Source of the DNA: JACKEQ01 sp041389565
Lineage (GTDB): Bacteria; Myxococcota_A; UBA796; GCA-2862545
Direction of reading: 5' to 3'
Assembly (NCBI GenBank): GCA_041389565.1
Contig: JAWKRP010000028.1
Coordinates: forward strand, 1 to 64,000
Length of the DNA: 64,000 nt
Part shown: positions 39,770 to 47,529 of the stretch, one piece after another
How positions within the stretch are numbered: the stretch's first letter is position 1
How the letters are laid out: the number at the start of each line of letters is the position of its first letter
The notes under the pieces: generated by a model
Told to the model about the DNA's origin: nothing
Databases searched by the model: none
What the model saw: only the letters and a program-made list of their open reading frames with translations
Program-made: the position numbers and the translations under genes

Positions 39770-40564
39770 TCAGGGTTCGCGACCGTGGGCGGCCCTCCAC
39801 ACTGCCGGCGACACCCCGTGCATACGACGGAAGGTCCGGTGGAAGTGCGAAGGGCTCGCGTACCCGACCTTCTCGGCGACGACGTCCACCGTGTCGTCAC
39901 CGCGCAGCAGCAGCTCGCGGGCCTGAGCCATGCGGGCGTTCGCGATCCACGCGCCCACCGACTCGCCGGTCTCGGCCTTCACGCGGGTGGCGAGGTGGGA
40001 GGGGGCCCGCCCGACCGCACGGGCCACGTCCACCAGCGAGAGCGGCTCCAGCGCATGCCGCGCGATGTGGTCGAGCGCGCGCGCGACGATGGGGGAGTCC
40101 TGAGGTCGTGGCGCCGCGGCTCGGACCGCGCGTCGGAGGAGGGCGGTCAGCACGCCGAGCCGGGCGTCCGTCAGCCAGGGCTCCGCGGGGTCCCGGTCCT
40201 CGGCGAGGACCGTGAGGGTGCGAACCAGCTCGTCCCGATCGGCCAGATCGGGACGCAGCACCGGACAGGCCCCCTCGCCGACGGACGCGAACAGATCCCG
40301 CAGCGCGGGCCCCCAGCGCGAGTCCGGCACGCACGACATGCACACGCCGACCCCCACGTACGTGCTCGGCTCGTGATCGAGGCGGTAGTGGGGCGCGCCC
40401 TCCGGAACGAGGAACACATCCCCGGTGCCCAGCGTCCAGGCACTCCCGAGGTGCATCACCCCACGCCCGGACAGCAGGATCGCCACGCTCGCGTGCGTGT
40501 GCACCACGGGCGCTTCGGGAGGGCCTGCGCACCGGTGCCCGCCGACCACGGGCCGGTGGATCAC
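39770..40564 (-). CDS. AraC-family regulator with cupin-like N-domain
   Basis: A 264-residue regulator starting at GTG that overlaps the stop of the upstream reductase gene by four bases (40561-40564). The N-terminal half is cupin-like (HTHASVAILLSGRGVMHLGSAW, FLVPEGAPHYRLDHE). The C-terminal two helix-turn-helix motifs are clear (SLVDVARAVGRAPSHLATRVKAETG; DVVAEKVGYASPSHFHRTFRRMHGVSP). It likely responds to a small molecule or oxidant and controls the reductase or the NOS operon it terminates. Confidence 0.92.
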   Translation of the reverse strand: MIHRPVVGGHRCAGPPEAPVVHTHASVAILLSGRGVMHLGSAWTLGTGDVFLVPEGAPHYRLDHEPSTYVGVGVCMSCVPDSRWGPALRDLFASVGEGACPVLRPDLADRDELVRTLTVLAEDRDPAEPWLTDARLGVLTALLRRAVRAAAPRPQDSPIVARALDHIARHALEPLSLVDVARAVGRAPSHLATRVKAETGESVGAWIANARMAQARELLLRGDDTVDVVAEKVGYASPSHFHRTFRRMHGVSPAVWRAAHGREP

Positions 40565-41469
40565 GGCTCCATCGCCAGGAGGGAGTGGATCATCGCACCG
40601 CGCCCGCCGCCGGACGCGATGGCCTGCGACACCTGCTGCATCCGCGTGCACAGGTCGCCGGCCGCCCACAGCATCGGGAGGTTGGTGCGCCCCATGTCGT
40701 CGGTCTTCACGTGGCCGTCCTCGTTGAACGGGTCGGGTACGCACTCGAGCCCGAGGCTGCGGACGAGGGCCGTCTGGCGCTGGTGGACGCCGAGGAACAT
40801 GCCGGTGCGCGCGAGGCGGGTGCCGTCGTCGAGCACGACTCCCGTGAGCTCGGCACCCTCGTGCTCGAGGCCCACGGGATGTCCGGCCCGGACGACGATG
40901 CCCAGCGCTTCGAGCTCGGTGCGGTCGGCGTCCGCGAGGGGGGTGTCCCCGGTGAGCACGACGAGGTCGGCGCTCCACGACCGCAGCATGCGCGAGAAGT
41001 GCGCGAGGTGGTCGCCCTGGCCGTACGCGACCAGAGCGCGGTCGCGCATCTCCCACCCATGGCAGAACGGACACACGTGCACCGAGTGCCCCCAGGTGGC
41101 GCGGAGCCCCGGCCATTCGGGGAGCAGGTCGATCACGCCCGTCGCGAGGAGCACGGCACGCGCGACCAGCTCGCGGTCCCCGAGGTCGGCGTGCCAGTGG
41201 CGCCCGTCGTACCTCAGCGCTTCGACGCGGCCCTCGACGTGTGTGACGTCGAAGGGCGCGAGGTCGGACCACGCGCGTCGTCGGAGCTCAGCAGGTGCGA
41301 TTCCCTCGAGCCCGATGAGGTTGTGGACCCCGTCGGCCACGGCGTGCCGAGGGGACCCTGCGTCCACGACGGCCACGCGACGGCGCGCGCGACCGGTGTA
41401 GAGGGCGGCAGACAATCCGGCAGGACCCCCTCCGATGACGAGGAGGTCGAGCAGGGGGGCAGTGGACAT
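40561..41469 (-). CDS. Thioredoxin-reductase-like FAD/NAD(P)H oxidoreductase
   Basis: A 302-residue class II pyridine nucleotide-disulfide reductase homologue. FAD site VIGGGPAGLSAALYTGRARR is near the start, the redox motif is CPFC in VHVCPFCHGWE (near residue 129), and the late FAD motif is WAAGDLC. The second Rossmann motif is weak (LVAYGQGDHLAHF). The CPFC motif is as in small-size myxobacterial and actinobacterial thioredoxin-reductase-like proteins paired with regulators. It is translationally coupled to the AraC gene and lies 104 bases after the NOS stop, so it may belong to the NOS operon. Confidence 0.88.
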   Translation of the reverse strand: MSTAPLLDLLVIGGGPAGLSAALYTGRARRRVAVVDAGSPRHAVADGVHNLIGLEGIAPAELRRRAWSDLAPFDVTHVEGRVEALRYDGRHWHADLGDRELVARAVLLATGVIDLLPEWPGLRATWGHSVHVCPFCHGWEMRDRALVAYGQGDHLAHFSRMLRSWSADLVVLTGDTPLADADRTELEALGIVVRAGHPVGLEHEGAELTGVVLDDGTRLARTGMFLGVHQRQTALVRSLGLECVPDPFNEDGHVKTDDMGRTNLPMLWAAGDLCTRMQQVSQAIASGGGRGAMIHSLLAMEP

Positions 41470-41573
41470 CGGAGCTCCAGGTTCGATGGAGTCTCGTAGC
41501 CCCGGGGCTCGGCGCGTCACACTGCCGAGTCGTGTGGACTTCCTGCCCGATCGTCCGGTTCCGACGTTCGCGC

Positions 41574-43472
41574 TCAGCCGTGGGCGCGTCGCCGGTGGTA
41601 CGGACACGGCGGCACGGGCCCCTCGTGGTCGGGGTCGCGGTCTTCTTCCCAGGCCTTCTTCTGGTAGGCGTACATCGGCTTCAGCACGACGTTCTGCAGG
41701 TCGTCCCGCAGGAAGATGGAGGAGGTCGAGCCCGACATCGGTGGCACCAGCCACGACCAGTCGGCATAGACGGGGCGCTTGCAGGCGGTCTCCTGCTCCT
41801 CGAACTTCTCGAAGTACGTCGACATCGCGTGGTGGTCCTGCATCCGCACCTTCTTCTTCTGGAAGCTGTGCATCACGGCCACGTTCAGCTCGACGAGCGC
41901 GCGGTCCTTCCACAGCGTGGCGGTCGTGCGGCGGTCGAGCCCCATCTTGTCGGCGATCACCGGCAAGAGGTCGTAGCGGCTCTCGTCCGAGAAGTTCCGC
42001 GCGCCGATCTCGGTCACCATGTAGAAGCCGTTGAACGGGACGCAGCGGTACTGCACGCCGCCCGAGTCCAGCACGAGCTCCGAGACGGCCGGCAGGACGT
42101 ACCAGCGCAGCCCGAGCTCCGCGAACCACGGCAGGTCGGGGTGCTCGATCTCCACCTCCATCACGGCGTCTGGCGGGATCTCGAAGTACTTCGGAGCCCG
42201 GTCGCCGATCTGGAGGACCAGCGGGAGCACGTCGAAGCGGCCGCCCGGCGCCTTCCAGCCCAGCGCCTGGATGCGCTCGGTCAGCTCGCAGTTCGCGGGG
42301 TCACCGATCACCTTGCCGTCGGGCTGGCGATAGCCTGCGTAGCGCACCAGCTGCCCGTTCCAGAGCCGGATGGTGGGCTCGCCGGGACGGAAGACCGTCA
42401 GTGTCGAGACGAGGTCGCCCTCGTTGGTCGCCAACCGCATGTGGTCGACGATGGCCTCGAACATCTCCTCCTCGGTCTCGAGGTGGCGCATGTCGCGCAC
42501 CTGCAGATGGTTCCAGAAGAATCGTCCGATGCAGCGCGAGCTGTTCCGCCAGGCGAGGCGGGCGCCGTACGAGAGCTCGTCGGCGGTCTGCACGTACGTG
42601 CCCGTCTCGGCGATCTCGGCGCGGACCTCCGCGAGGCGCCCTTCCAGCACGCTCGAGAGCCCGAGCTCCCGGTACATCTGCGCGAGGAAGATCTCCGCTT
42701 CCCGAAGGACCGGCCGGTCGGGGCGGAGGTCGAGCGCGAACGAGTCGTACGGCACCACCTCGGCGTCCGTGAGGTCGACGACCTCGCGCTCCGCACGGTC
42801 CTCGCGGCCGACATGCCCGTCGACGTCCACGTTCGAGCTGAACACCTCGACGCGCACGGACCCGGCGGGCCATCCGGCCGCGACGAGCCACTCCCGGACG
42901 CGCTCCATGTAGGCATCGGGGCCGCACACGAAGGCCAGCGCGCCCTCCTGGTAGGGGTACCGCTCCGCGAGGGTGGCCGCGTCGAGGCGCCCGTCGGTCG
43001 ACGTGCAGCGCCGCGTCCAACTCACGAACCGGCCGAGCGACAGGGCCTCGAGCTCGTACGCGGACTCGAAGTCGTCGTGGCTCCGCGCCGACCAGTCGAT
43101 GTGCACGGTGCGACCGGTACCGTCGACCGACAGGGTCCGCGCGAGCGCCAGGCCCGGCGTGATCCCGATGCCCGCCGCGAACGCATAGACGGGACCCGTC
43201 TCGTCGGCCCCCAGGAACACGTCGCCCATCGGCTGTGAGCAGCGCAGCAGCGCCTCGTGGTCGGCGTAGTCGGACAGCCAGCGGCTGAACAGGCCCATCT
43301 CCTCGCGCTTCACGTTGATCTCGTACGGGACTGCCGCTCCACCGCGGCTCGTCAGCGTGTACGCACGGGTCGCCCAGCGGCCGTGGATACGCCCCTGCAG
43401 GACGATGTACTGGCCGGGCAGCGACGGGGTGGGCGCACCGACTGCGGGCCGCAGCCGAACCGCCGGTTTCGC
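41574..43472 (-). CDS. nos: Nitric oxide synthase with N-terminal flavin reductase; 5' end unresolved
   Basis: About 632 codons. The oxygenase half (~250-632) has the heme-ligand motif WRNSSRCIGRFFW (near residue 307), PFNGFYMVTEIGARN with the Arg-binding Glu, and QDHHAMSTYFEKFE. The N-terminal half (~18-240) is a ferredoxin-reductase-like FAD/NAD module (PGQYIVLQG, RAYTLTS, GIGITPGLALAR, FVCGPDAYMERV). This order, reductase before oxygenase, is as in Sorangium NOS and opposite to animals. No FMN domain and no 2Fe-2S cysteine cluster is seen. No ATG, GTG or TTG start exists between the YceI stop and PGQY, and the first strand of the FAD domain appears missing. It should make NO and citrulline from arginine if intact. 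Confidence 0.85.
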   Translation of the reverse strand, partial: AKPAVRLRPAVGAPTPSLPGQYIVLQGRIHGRWATRAYTLTSRGGAAVPYEINVKREEMGLFSRWLSDYADHEALLRCSQPMGDVFLGADETGPVYAFAAGIGITPGLALARTLSVDGTGRTVHIDWSARSHDDFESAYELEALSLGRFVSWTRRCTSTDGRLDAATLAERYPYQEGALAFVCGPDAYMERVREWLVAAGWPAGSVRVEVFSSNVDVDGHVGREDRAEREVVDLTDAEVVPYDSFALDLRPDRPVLREAEIFLAQMYRELGLSSVLEGRLAEVRAEIAETGTYVQTADELSYGARLAWRNSSRCIGRFFWNHLQVRDMRHLETEEEMFEAIVDHMRLATNEGDLVSTLTVFRPGEPTIRLWNGQLVRYAGYRQPDGKVIGDPANCELTERIQALGWKAPGGRFDVLPLVLQIGDRAPKYFEIPPDAVMEVEIEHPDLPWFAELGLRWYVLPAVSELVLDSGGVQYRCVPFNGFYMVTEIGARNFSDESRYDLLPVIADKMGLDRRTTATLWKDRALVELNVAVMHSFQKKKVRMQDHHAMSTYFEKFEEQETACKRPVYADWSWLVPPMSGSTSSIFLRDDLQNVVLKPMYAYQKKAWEEDRDPDHEGPVPPCPYHRRRAHG

Positions 43473-44116
43473 TACCGCGCAGCGTGCCCGTTCACGTCGA
43501 CCACGAACTCGAGCGTGTCGTCGTTCCGGAGCGAGCCGAACATCGCCGTGAACGGGTCCATCGACCACTTCGAGTGGCTCGCCGAGAAGCGGCCCTTCGC
43601 GGAGAACCCGTCCGCGTCGGCCTCGATGCGCATGAGCGCGGTCACGGGGGCGTCCACGCCGTGGATGCCGAGCGAGCCCGTCACCTCGAACCCGGCTCCG
43701 GAGCGCTTGCACGACTTCGACGTGAACGCGATCCGGGGGAACATCGCTGCGTGCAGCTGGCTCTTGCCCTGCAGGTTCTTCGCGATCGACGACTTGTCGC
43801 CGTCGGACGTGGCGCCCTCGAGCCCTTCCCAGCTGCGCGAGCTCCCGGGGTCGACGGCCAGCGCAGTGACCGGGAACGAGATCCGCACGTCGCACGCGGA
43901 CGGATCGGCCGGGTTCCACGTGACGGACCCATCGAACTGCTGCGCGACCACCACATGGTCGTGGCCGGCGATCAGGGCGTCGCGGTCGTACTTCACGAGC
44001 ACGTACAGGCGGCTGTCCGCGGCTTCGAGCGTGTACGTCGTGGCGGCGGTGGCGCCCGCGGGCAGCGCGTCTTCGGCGTGGGACGGGGCGACGATGGACA
44101 GAGCGATGGCGAACAT
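43472..44116 (-). CDS. YceI-family periplasmic protein
   Basis: A 214-residue protein with signal MFAIALSIVAPSHAEDALPAGA. The mature domain matches YceI lipocalin-like proteins: LYVLVKYDRDALIAGHDH, VDPGSSRSWEGL, FPRIAFTSKSC, GSLGIHGVDAPVT, GRFSASHSKWSMDPF. These bind isoprenoid-type lipids or quinones and often sit beside cytochromes. It follows the outer-membrane gene by 29 bases and its stop directly abuts the reductase-NOS coding sequence. Its own end looks complete. Confidence 0.88.
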   Translation of the reverse strand: MFAIALSIVAPSHAEDALPAGATAATTYTLEAADSRLYVLVKYDRDALIAGHDHVVVAQQFDGSVTWNPADPSACDVRISFPVTALAVDPGSSRSWEGLEGATSDGDKSSIAKNLQGKSQLHAAMFPRIAFTSKSCKRSGAGFEVTGSLGIHGVDAPVTALMRIEADADGFSAKGRFSASHSKWSMDPFTAMFGSLRNDDTLEFVVDVNGHAAR

Positions 44117-44145
44117 GGCGTTCTCCTGGGTGAAAGGGAAGGGGG

Positions 44146-45015
44146 TCAGAGCTCGATGGCGACGCGCAGGCGCGCCGTGGTGAGGTGGCCGTACCGGCCC
44201 GCCGGCAGCGCGCTCTCGACGCTGGGGTCGGGCAGCGAGTACCCACCGGGTGCGACGTACAGCTCGGCGCCGAGCCGCACCCGACGCAGCGCCAGAGCGT
44301 CGACGCCGCCCGAGAACGTCGGGCCGAGGTATGGATGCAGGTTGTCGACCATCACCCCGTCGTCGCCGATCCAGAAGACCGTCGACACGTCGGTCAGCCC
44401 GCCTGCGACGTACGGGGTCACCGAACCGACCGGCACGCCGACGCTCACGTCGAAGCCGAACGTCGACCCGAGGTACAGGTCGTCGACCGCGGGGTCGCCG
44501 GCCACGAAGGGGGTCGCGATCTCGCCGACGGTCTTCTGGAGCGTGAAGTGGGTGCGCACGCCCGCCTGGAAGTGCTCGGCGATCTGAACGCCCGCGCCGA
44601 GCTCGCCGCTCACGATCACGTTGGTGGTGCCGAGCAGCTCGACGGGCGGCAGGTAGCCGAAGCCCGCGTACGGAACGACGCGCCCGACCGCCGGGAAGGC
44701 GTACGACACCCGGATCCGCGGGACGGCCGGTGCCTGGTTCGTGTCCTCGGTCTTCGTGCCGTCGAGCACCAGGCGGCGCTCGCAGCCGAGCGGGGGGAGG
44801 AGCCCGAGATCGAAGCCGATGGCCCCGTGCCCGGGAGCATGGGGAATCGGCCCGTGCACGGCCGAGAAGCTCGTCGCCAGAGCGACGTGGTTCGCGAGGA
44901 AGTCCTGCTGGGCCTGCTCTTCGTAGTCCGCGGGCACCTCGGTGCCGGCGCAGCGGGGATCGATGCTCGCGAACGCCACGGAGGGCAGGGCGAGCACCAG
45001 GGACAACATGCGCAT
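44146..45015 (-). CDS. Outer-membrane beta-barrel protein
   Basis: A 289-residue protein. ATG at 45015 is chosen because GGAGACCCCC precedes it and it gives MRMLSLVLALPSVAFA as signal; a GTG at 45027 would lengthen it by four residues. Alternating beta segments (VSYAFPAVGRVVPYAGFGYLPP, GFDVSVGVPVGSVTPYVAGGL, TTARLRVAIEL) point to an outer-membrane barrel. The gene sits between a multiheme cytochrome and YceI, which could mean a porin-cytochrome electron conduit, but this is only inferred. Confidence 0.72.
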   Translation of the reverse strand: MRMLSLVLALPSVAFASIDPRCAGTEVPADYEEQAQQDFLANHVALATSFSAVHGPIPHAPGHGAIGFDLGLLPPLGCERRLVLDGTKTEDTNQAPAVPRIRVSYAFPAVGRVVPYAGFGYLPPVELLGTTNVIVSGELGAGVQIAEHFQAGVRTHFTLQKTVGEIATPFVAGDPAVDDLYLGSTFGFDVSVGVPVGSVTPYVAGGLTDVSTVFWIGDDGVMVDNLHPYLGPTFSGGVDALALRRVRLGAELYVAPGGYSLPDPSVESALPAGRYGHLTTARLRVAIEL

Positions 45016-45031
45016 GGGGGTCTCCACGGTC

Positions 45032-46258
45032 TCACCAGGACCGGTTCACGTGGGTCTCGCCGTGGCAGGTGCCCGTGCACCCGGCCGCGGAGCGGGTCAT
45101 GCCCGCGGGCAGCACGACCTGGACGGTGCCATCGACGTGCTGGTCGGGAATCGCGATGCCTCCGGCGGGCGTCGCGGTGGAGTGACAGCTCGCACACGCC
45201 AGCCCTTCGTCGATGTGCTCCTCGTGCTCTCCGCTCATGCCTTCGAGCGCGGCTTCTCCGCTGCCCATGAACGGATGACACGAGCTGCACTGGCGAGGAC
45301 CGCTCGCATGGTCGACGCTGCCCGGCCCCTGACCGTCGCCGTGGCAGTACACCCCGCAGGACTGGCCGTTCCAGCTCCCTCCGGCCGCGAGCCCGGAGAA
45401 CCGGACCTCCGCGCGACCCGGCGTGTCGTCGTCGAAGAAGTGACCGAGCGTCAGCGCCGAGGTGGGCACGGTGTGGCACGTCTCGCACGGGATGGGAGCA
45501 TGCGAGCCCGGATCCAGGTGCTGGGTGTGCTTCTGGAACGGCGACAGCGTGACGTCGGTGTTGTCGTCGATGTCCTCCGGGGGCGCGCCCGTCGTGGAGT
45601 CCTGGCCGCCGTGGCAGAACGTGCAGGTGGTCTCCCAGCCCGAGCCGTGGCAGCTCTCGCAGGCGGGACCGAGCTCGCCCTGGAGCTGGTCTCCGTGGCA
45701 CTCGCGGCAGTCGAGCTGCTGGAACTTCGCGGCGAGGCCGTGAACGTCGGGGGCTTCCCAGCCATCGGGGTGGAACCCGCCGGTGACGGGTGGTGGGGCC
45801 TCGTCGCACGCGCTGTCGGCACCGTCGGTGATCCAGGCGCGGACGAGGCTCGTGAGGTCGGACGACAGCGCGCTGCCTGGTGGCATGGCGCCCCCTTCGT
45901 CGGCGGCCTGCGTGCCTTCGATCTTCCGGATCAGCAGGGAGGTGTCGGGCGAGCCGGCATCGACCAGGAGCGCACCCGTCGAGCCCGGGACCCCCACCAG
46001 CGCCGCGTGGGCGTCGGTCTGGAGATCGAGCCCACCCGCGGCGGCCCCGGACGAGTGGCAGCCCGCGCACGAGCTCGCCAGCACCTGCTGCACGGCGCAC
46101 CACCCGTCGCCTTGGGGAACGACTGGCGTGTGTCCGGATGCCCCGAACAGGTGGTCGTCGCAGGATGCGAGCAGGAACACGAAGGGGAGGAGGCGAACGA
46201 GGGTGCGCCGGGAGGCGGGCTTCGCGGACGCGCGGTGGGCGTGGACCTGGGTGGCCAT
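45032..46258 (-). CDS. Multiheme c-type cytochrome lipoprotein
   Basis: A 408-residue protein with an N-terminal extension then signal LVRLLPFVFLLASC. Seven CxxCH heme sites are visible (CAGCH, CRECH, CESCH, CTFCH, CETCH, CSSCH, CASCH) plus two CxxxCH sites (CGVYCH, CTGTCH). This mixture recalls the CxxxxCH/CxxCH outer-surface cytochromes of Geobacter. The first part looks like a mono-heme planctomycete-type cytochrome domain (LASSCAGCHSSGAAAGGLDL). It is the first gene of the minus-strand run that ends in the reductase-NOS. Electron transfer at the cell envelope is likely. Confidence 0.87.
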   Translation of the reverse strand: MATQVHAHRASAKPASRRTLVRLLPFVFLLASCDDHLFGASGHTPVVPQGDGWCAVQQVLASSCAGCHSSGAAAGGLDLQTDAHAALVGVPGSTGALLVDAGSPDTSLLIRKIEGTQAADEGGAMPPGSALSSDLTSLVRAWITDGADSACDEAPPPVTGGFHPDGWEAPDVHGLAAKFQQLDCRECHGDQLQGELGPACESCHGSGWETTCTFCHGGQDSTTGAPPEDIDDNTDVTLSPFQKHTQHLDPGSHAPIPCETCHTVPTSALTLGHFFDDDTPGRAEVRFSGLAAGGSWNGQSCGVYCHGDGQGPGSVDHASGPRQCSSCHPFMGSGEAALEGMSGEHEEHIDEGLACASCHSTATPAGGIAIPDQHVDGTVQVVLPAGMTRSAAGCTGTCHGETHVNRSW

Positions 46259-46318
46259 GGGGCTCTCCGTTTCTCGCCCTACCTCTCACCCCCCCACGCC
46301 CCTCGCGCACCTCGTTCT

Positions 46319-46445
46319 GGATACAAAACGTATCCTATTGGGATACATGCAAAGTGGAGGTGATTGCAGAAATGCCAATGGATGCGGAGCTGTTTGGGTA
46401 TCTGGATCCTCGGCATCGGTGAGGCGCATCCGGTATCCTGGATAC
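46319..46445. promoter_or_regulatory. GTATCC/GGATAC operator-like array
   Basis: Copies of GGATAC at 46319-46324 and 46341-46346 and GTATCC at 46330-46335 form inverted pairs. GTATCCTGGATAC at 46433-46445 is a perfect 13-base palindrome, and a weaker GTATCTGGATCC lies at 46398-46409. This A/T-rich 180-base region separates the divergent cytochrome and lipoprotein genes and probably binds a regulator. Confidence 0.6.
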
Positions 46446-46485
46446 ACCGGAGTCGAGCGTTGTAGGGTGGAGCCCGGAGGTTCCG

Positions 46486-47160
46486 ATGTGGATCTGGATG
46501 CTCGCCGGATGTGGCGACCTCACCGTGGAAGGCCTCGGTGCGACCTTCGCGAACCGCGGCCTGTGGGTCGAGGAGACGCGACGCGGAGACCCCGACCTCT
46601 CCCGGCACCACTTCGTCCTCGCCGACGAGCCCGTGTCGTGCGACGACCTGCGGGAGCACCCCGATCCGGAGGTCTACGGGTCCACCTGCGCCGAGGAGCT
46701 CGCGTTCTTCCAGCAGTGGGCGGAGACGCCGCGCAGCCGGTCCACCGCCTGGCTCGAGCTGTCGCTGTGGGACACCCGGCTGGAGGGGAGGTCTCAGGCC
46801 GAGCTCCCCCCCGAGACCGGTCACTACGGGTACTTCGATCCGAACGTGGAGCCCTTCGTGGGCCGCACGGGACAGGGGTTCGAGGCGAGCCTCGACCTAC
46901 ACGAAGACAATCCGTACGAGATCGCGCTGTCGTTCACCGAAGCCGACTGCGAGGGCGGCGAGAGCCCGACCTCCACCATCCTCCAGGCCTTCGCCGAGAC
47001 CGGGTCTCGCGCGAGCTTCCGGTTCTCGGGCTCGATCCGGCTCGAGGTGCGAGACGACCGGGTCGACGCCCGGCTCCGTGTGCAGGCGTCCGACGAGGAC
47101 GGGTCCGGGGTGGTGCGCGGAGACGTTCAGCTCGACTACTGCGAGATCCCGGTGCCCTGA
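46486..47160 (+). CDS. Small lipoprotein, divergent from cytochrome operon
   Basis: A 224-residue protein starting MWIWMLAGC, a minimal lipoprotein signal. The rest is a beta-rich domain with cysteines (SCDDL, STCAEEL, DCEGG, DYCEIPVP). I do not recognise it. Its promoter region contains the GTATCC/GGATAC array, so it may share regulation with the divergent cytochrome-NOS run. Confidence 0.65.
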   Translation: MWIWMLAGCGDLTVEGLGATFANRGLWVEETRRGDPDLSRHHFVLADEPVSCDDLREHPDPEVYGSTCAEELAFFQQWAETPRSRSTAWLELSLWDTRLEGRSQAELPPETGHYGYFDPNVEPFVGRTGQGFEASLDLHEDNPYEIALSFTEADCEGGESPTSTILQAFAETGSRASFRFSGSIRLEVRDDRVDARLRVQASDEDGSGVVRGDVQLDYCEIPVP

Positions 47161-47181
47161 CGCCACCGTGCCCGCGCTCCG

Positions 47182-47529
47182 TCAGCTCGCGTACTGTGCC
47201 GCGAGCTGCAGGATCACGCGGCGGATCAGCTCGACGGGGAGCGGCTCGGAGTGGGGGAACACGAGGTTCCCCTTCGGCCCGCTCCAGCGTGCCAGCTCGG
47301 CCTCCAGCTCCGGGGCGTCGCGCACGGGTGGGTAGACGCCCACATGCTTCTTGAACGCGCCGAAGTAGAGGAAGATCTTACCCTTCCGGAAAGACGGCAT
47401 GCCGTAGCTCACGCCCTCCGTCGCGCCGTCGACCGTGGCGTGCACGAGCGCACGGAGCTCGGCGAGCCTCGGCTGGACCGTGGGGTCGGCGGCGTCGATG
47501 TAGGCGTCGAGGGTGGTGGGCTTCGTCAT
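47182..47529 (-). CDS. DUF1801-family protein
   Basis: A 115-residue protein with the DUF1801 pattern MTKPTTLDAYIDAAD, VSYGMPSFRKGKIFLYFGAFKKHVGVYPP. Its ATG overlaps the stop of the TAP-type hydrolase gene by four bases (47526-47529). It is similar in type to the gene at 28719-29108. Function is unknown. Confidence 0.88.
   Translation of the reverse strand: MTKPTTLDAYIDAADPTVQPRLAELRALVHATVDGATEGVSYGMPSFRKGKIFLYFGAFKKHVGVYPPVRDAPELEAELARWSGPKGNLVFPHSEPLPVELIRRVILQLAAQYAS

Noticed and set aside
41498..41509. Perfect 12-base palindrome AGCCCCGGGGCT between NOS and the reductase gene
   Set aside because: It has no loop or T-run and such GC palindromes are expected by chance here; not strong enough for a terminator or operator call.
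43472..44246. NOS frame extended upstream through YceI to 44246, making an 890-residue protein
   Set aside because: The extension is Arg-rich shadow sequence in the YceI reading region, whereas YceI itself has clear family motifs and a signal peptide.
47182..47529. Toxin-antitoxin pair with the neighbouring hydrolase
   Set aside because: The small gene is a DUF1801 protein and the partner is an exported hydrolase; neither fits known toxin or antitoxin types.
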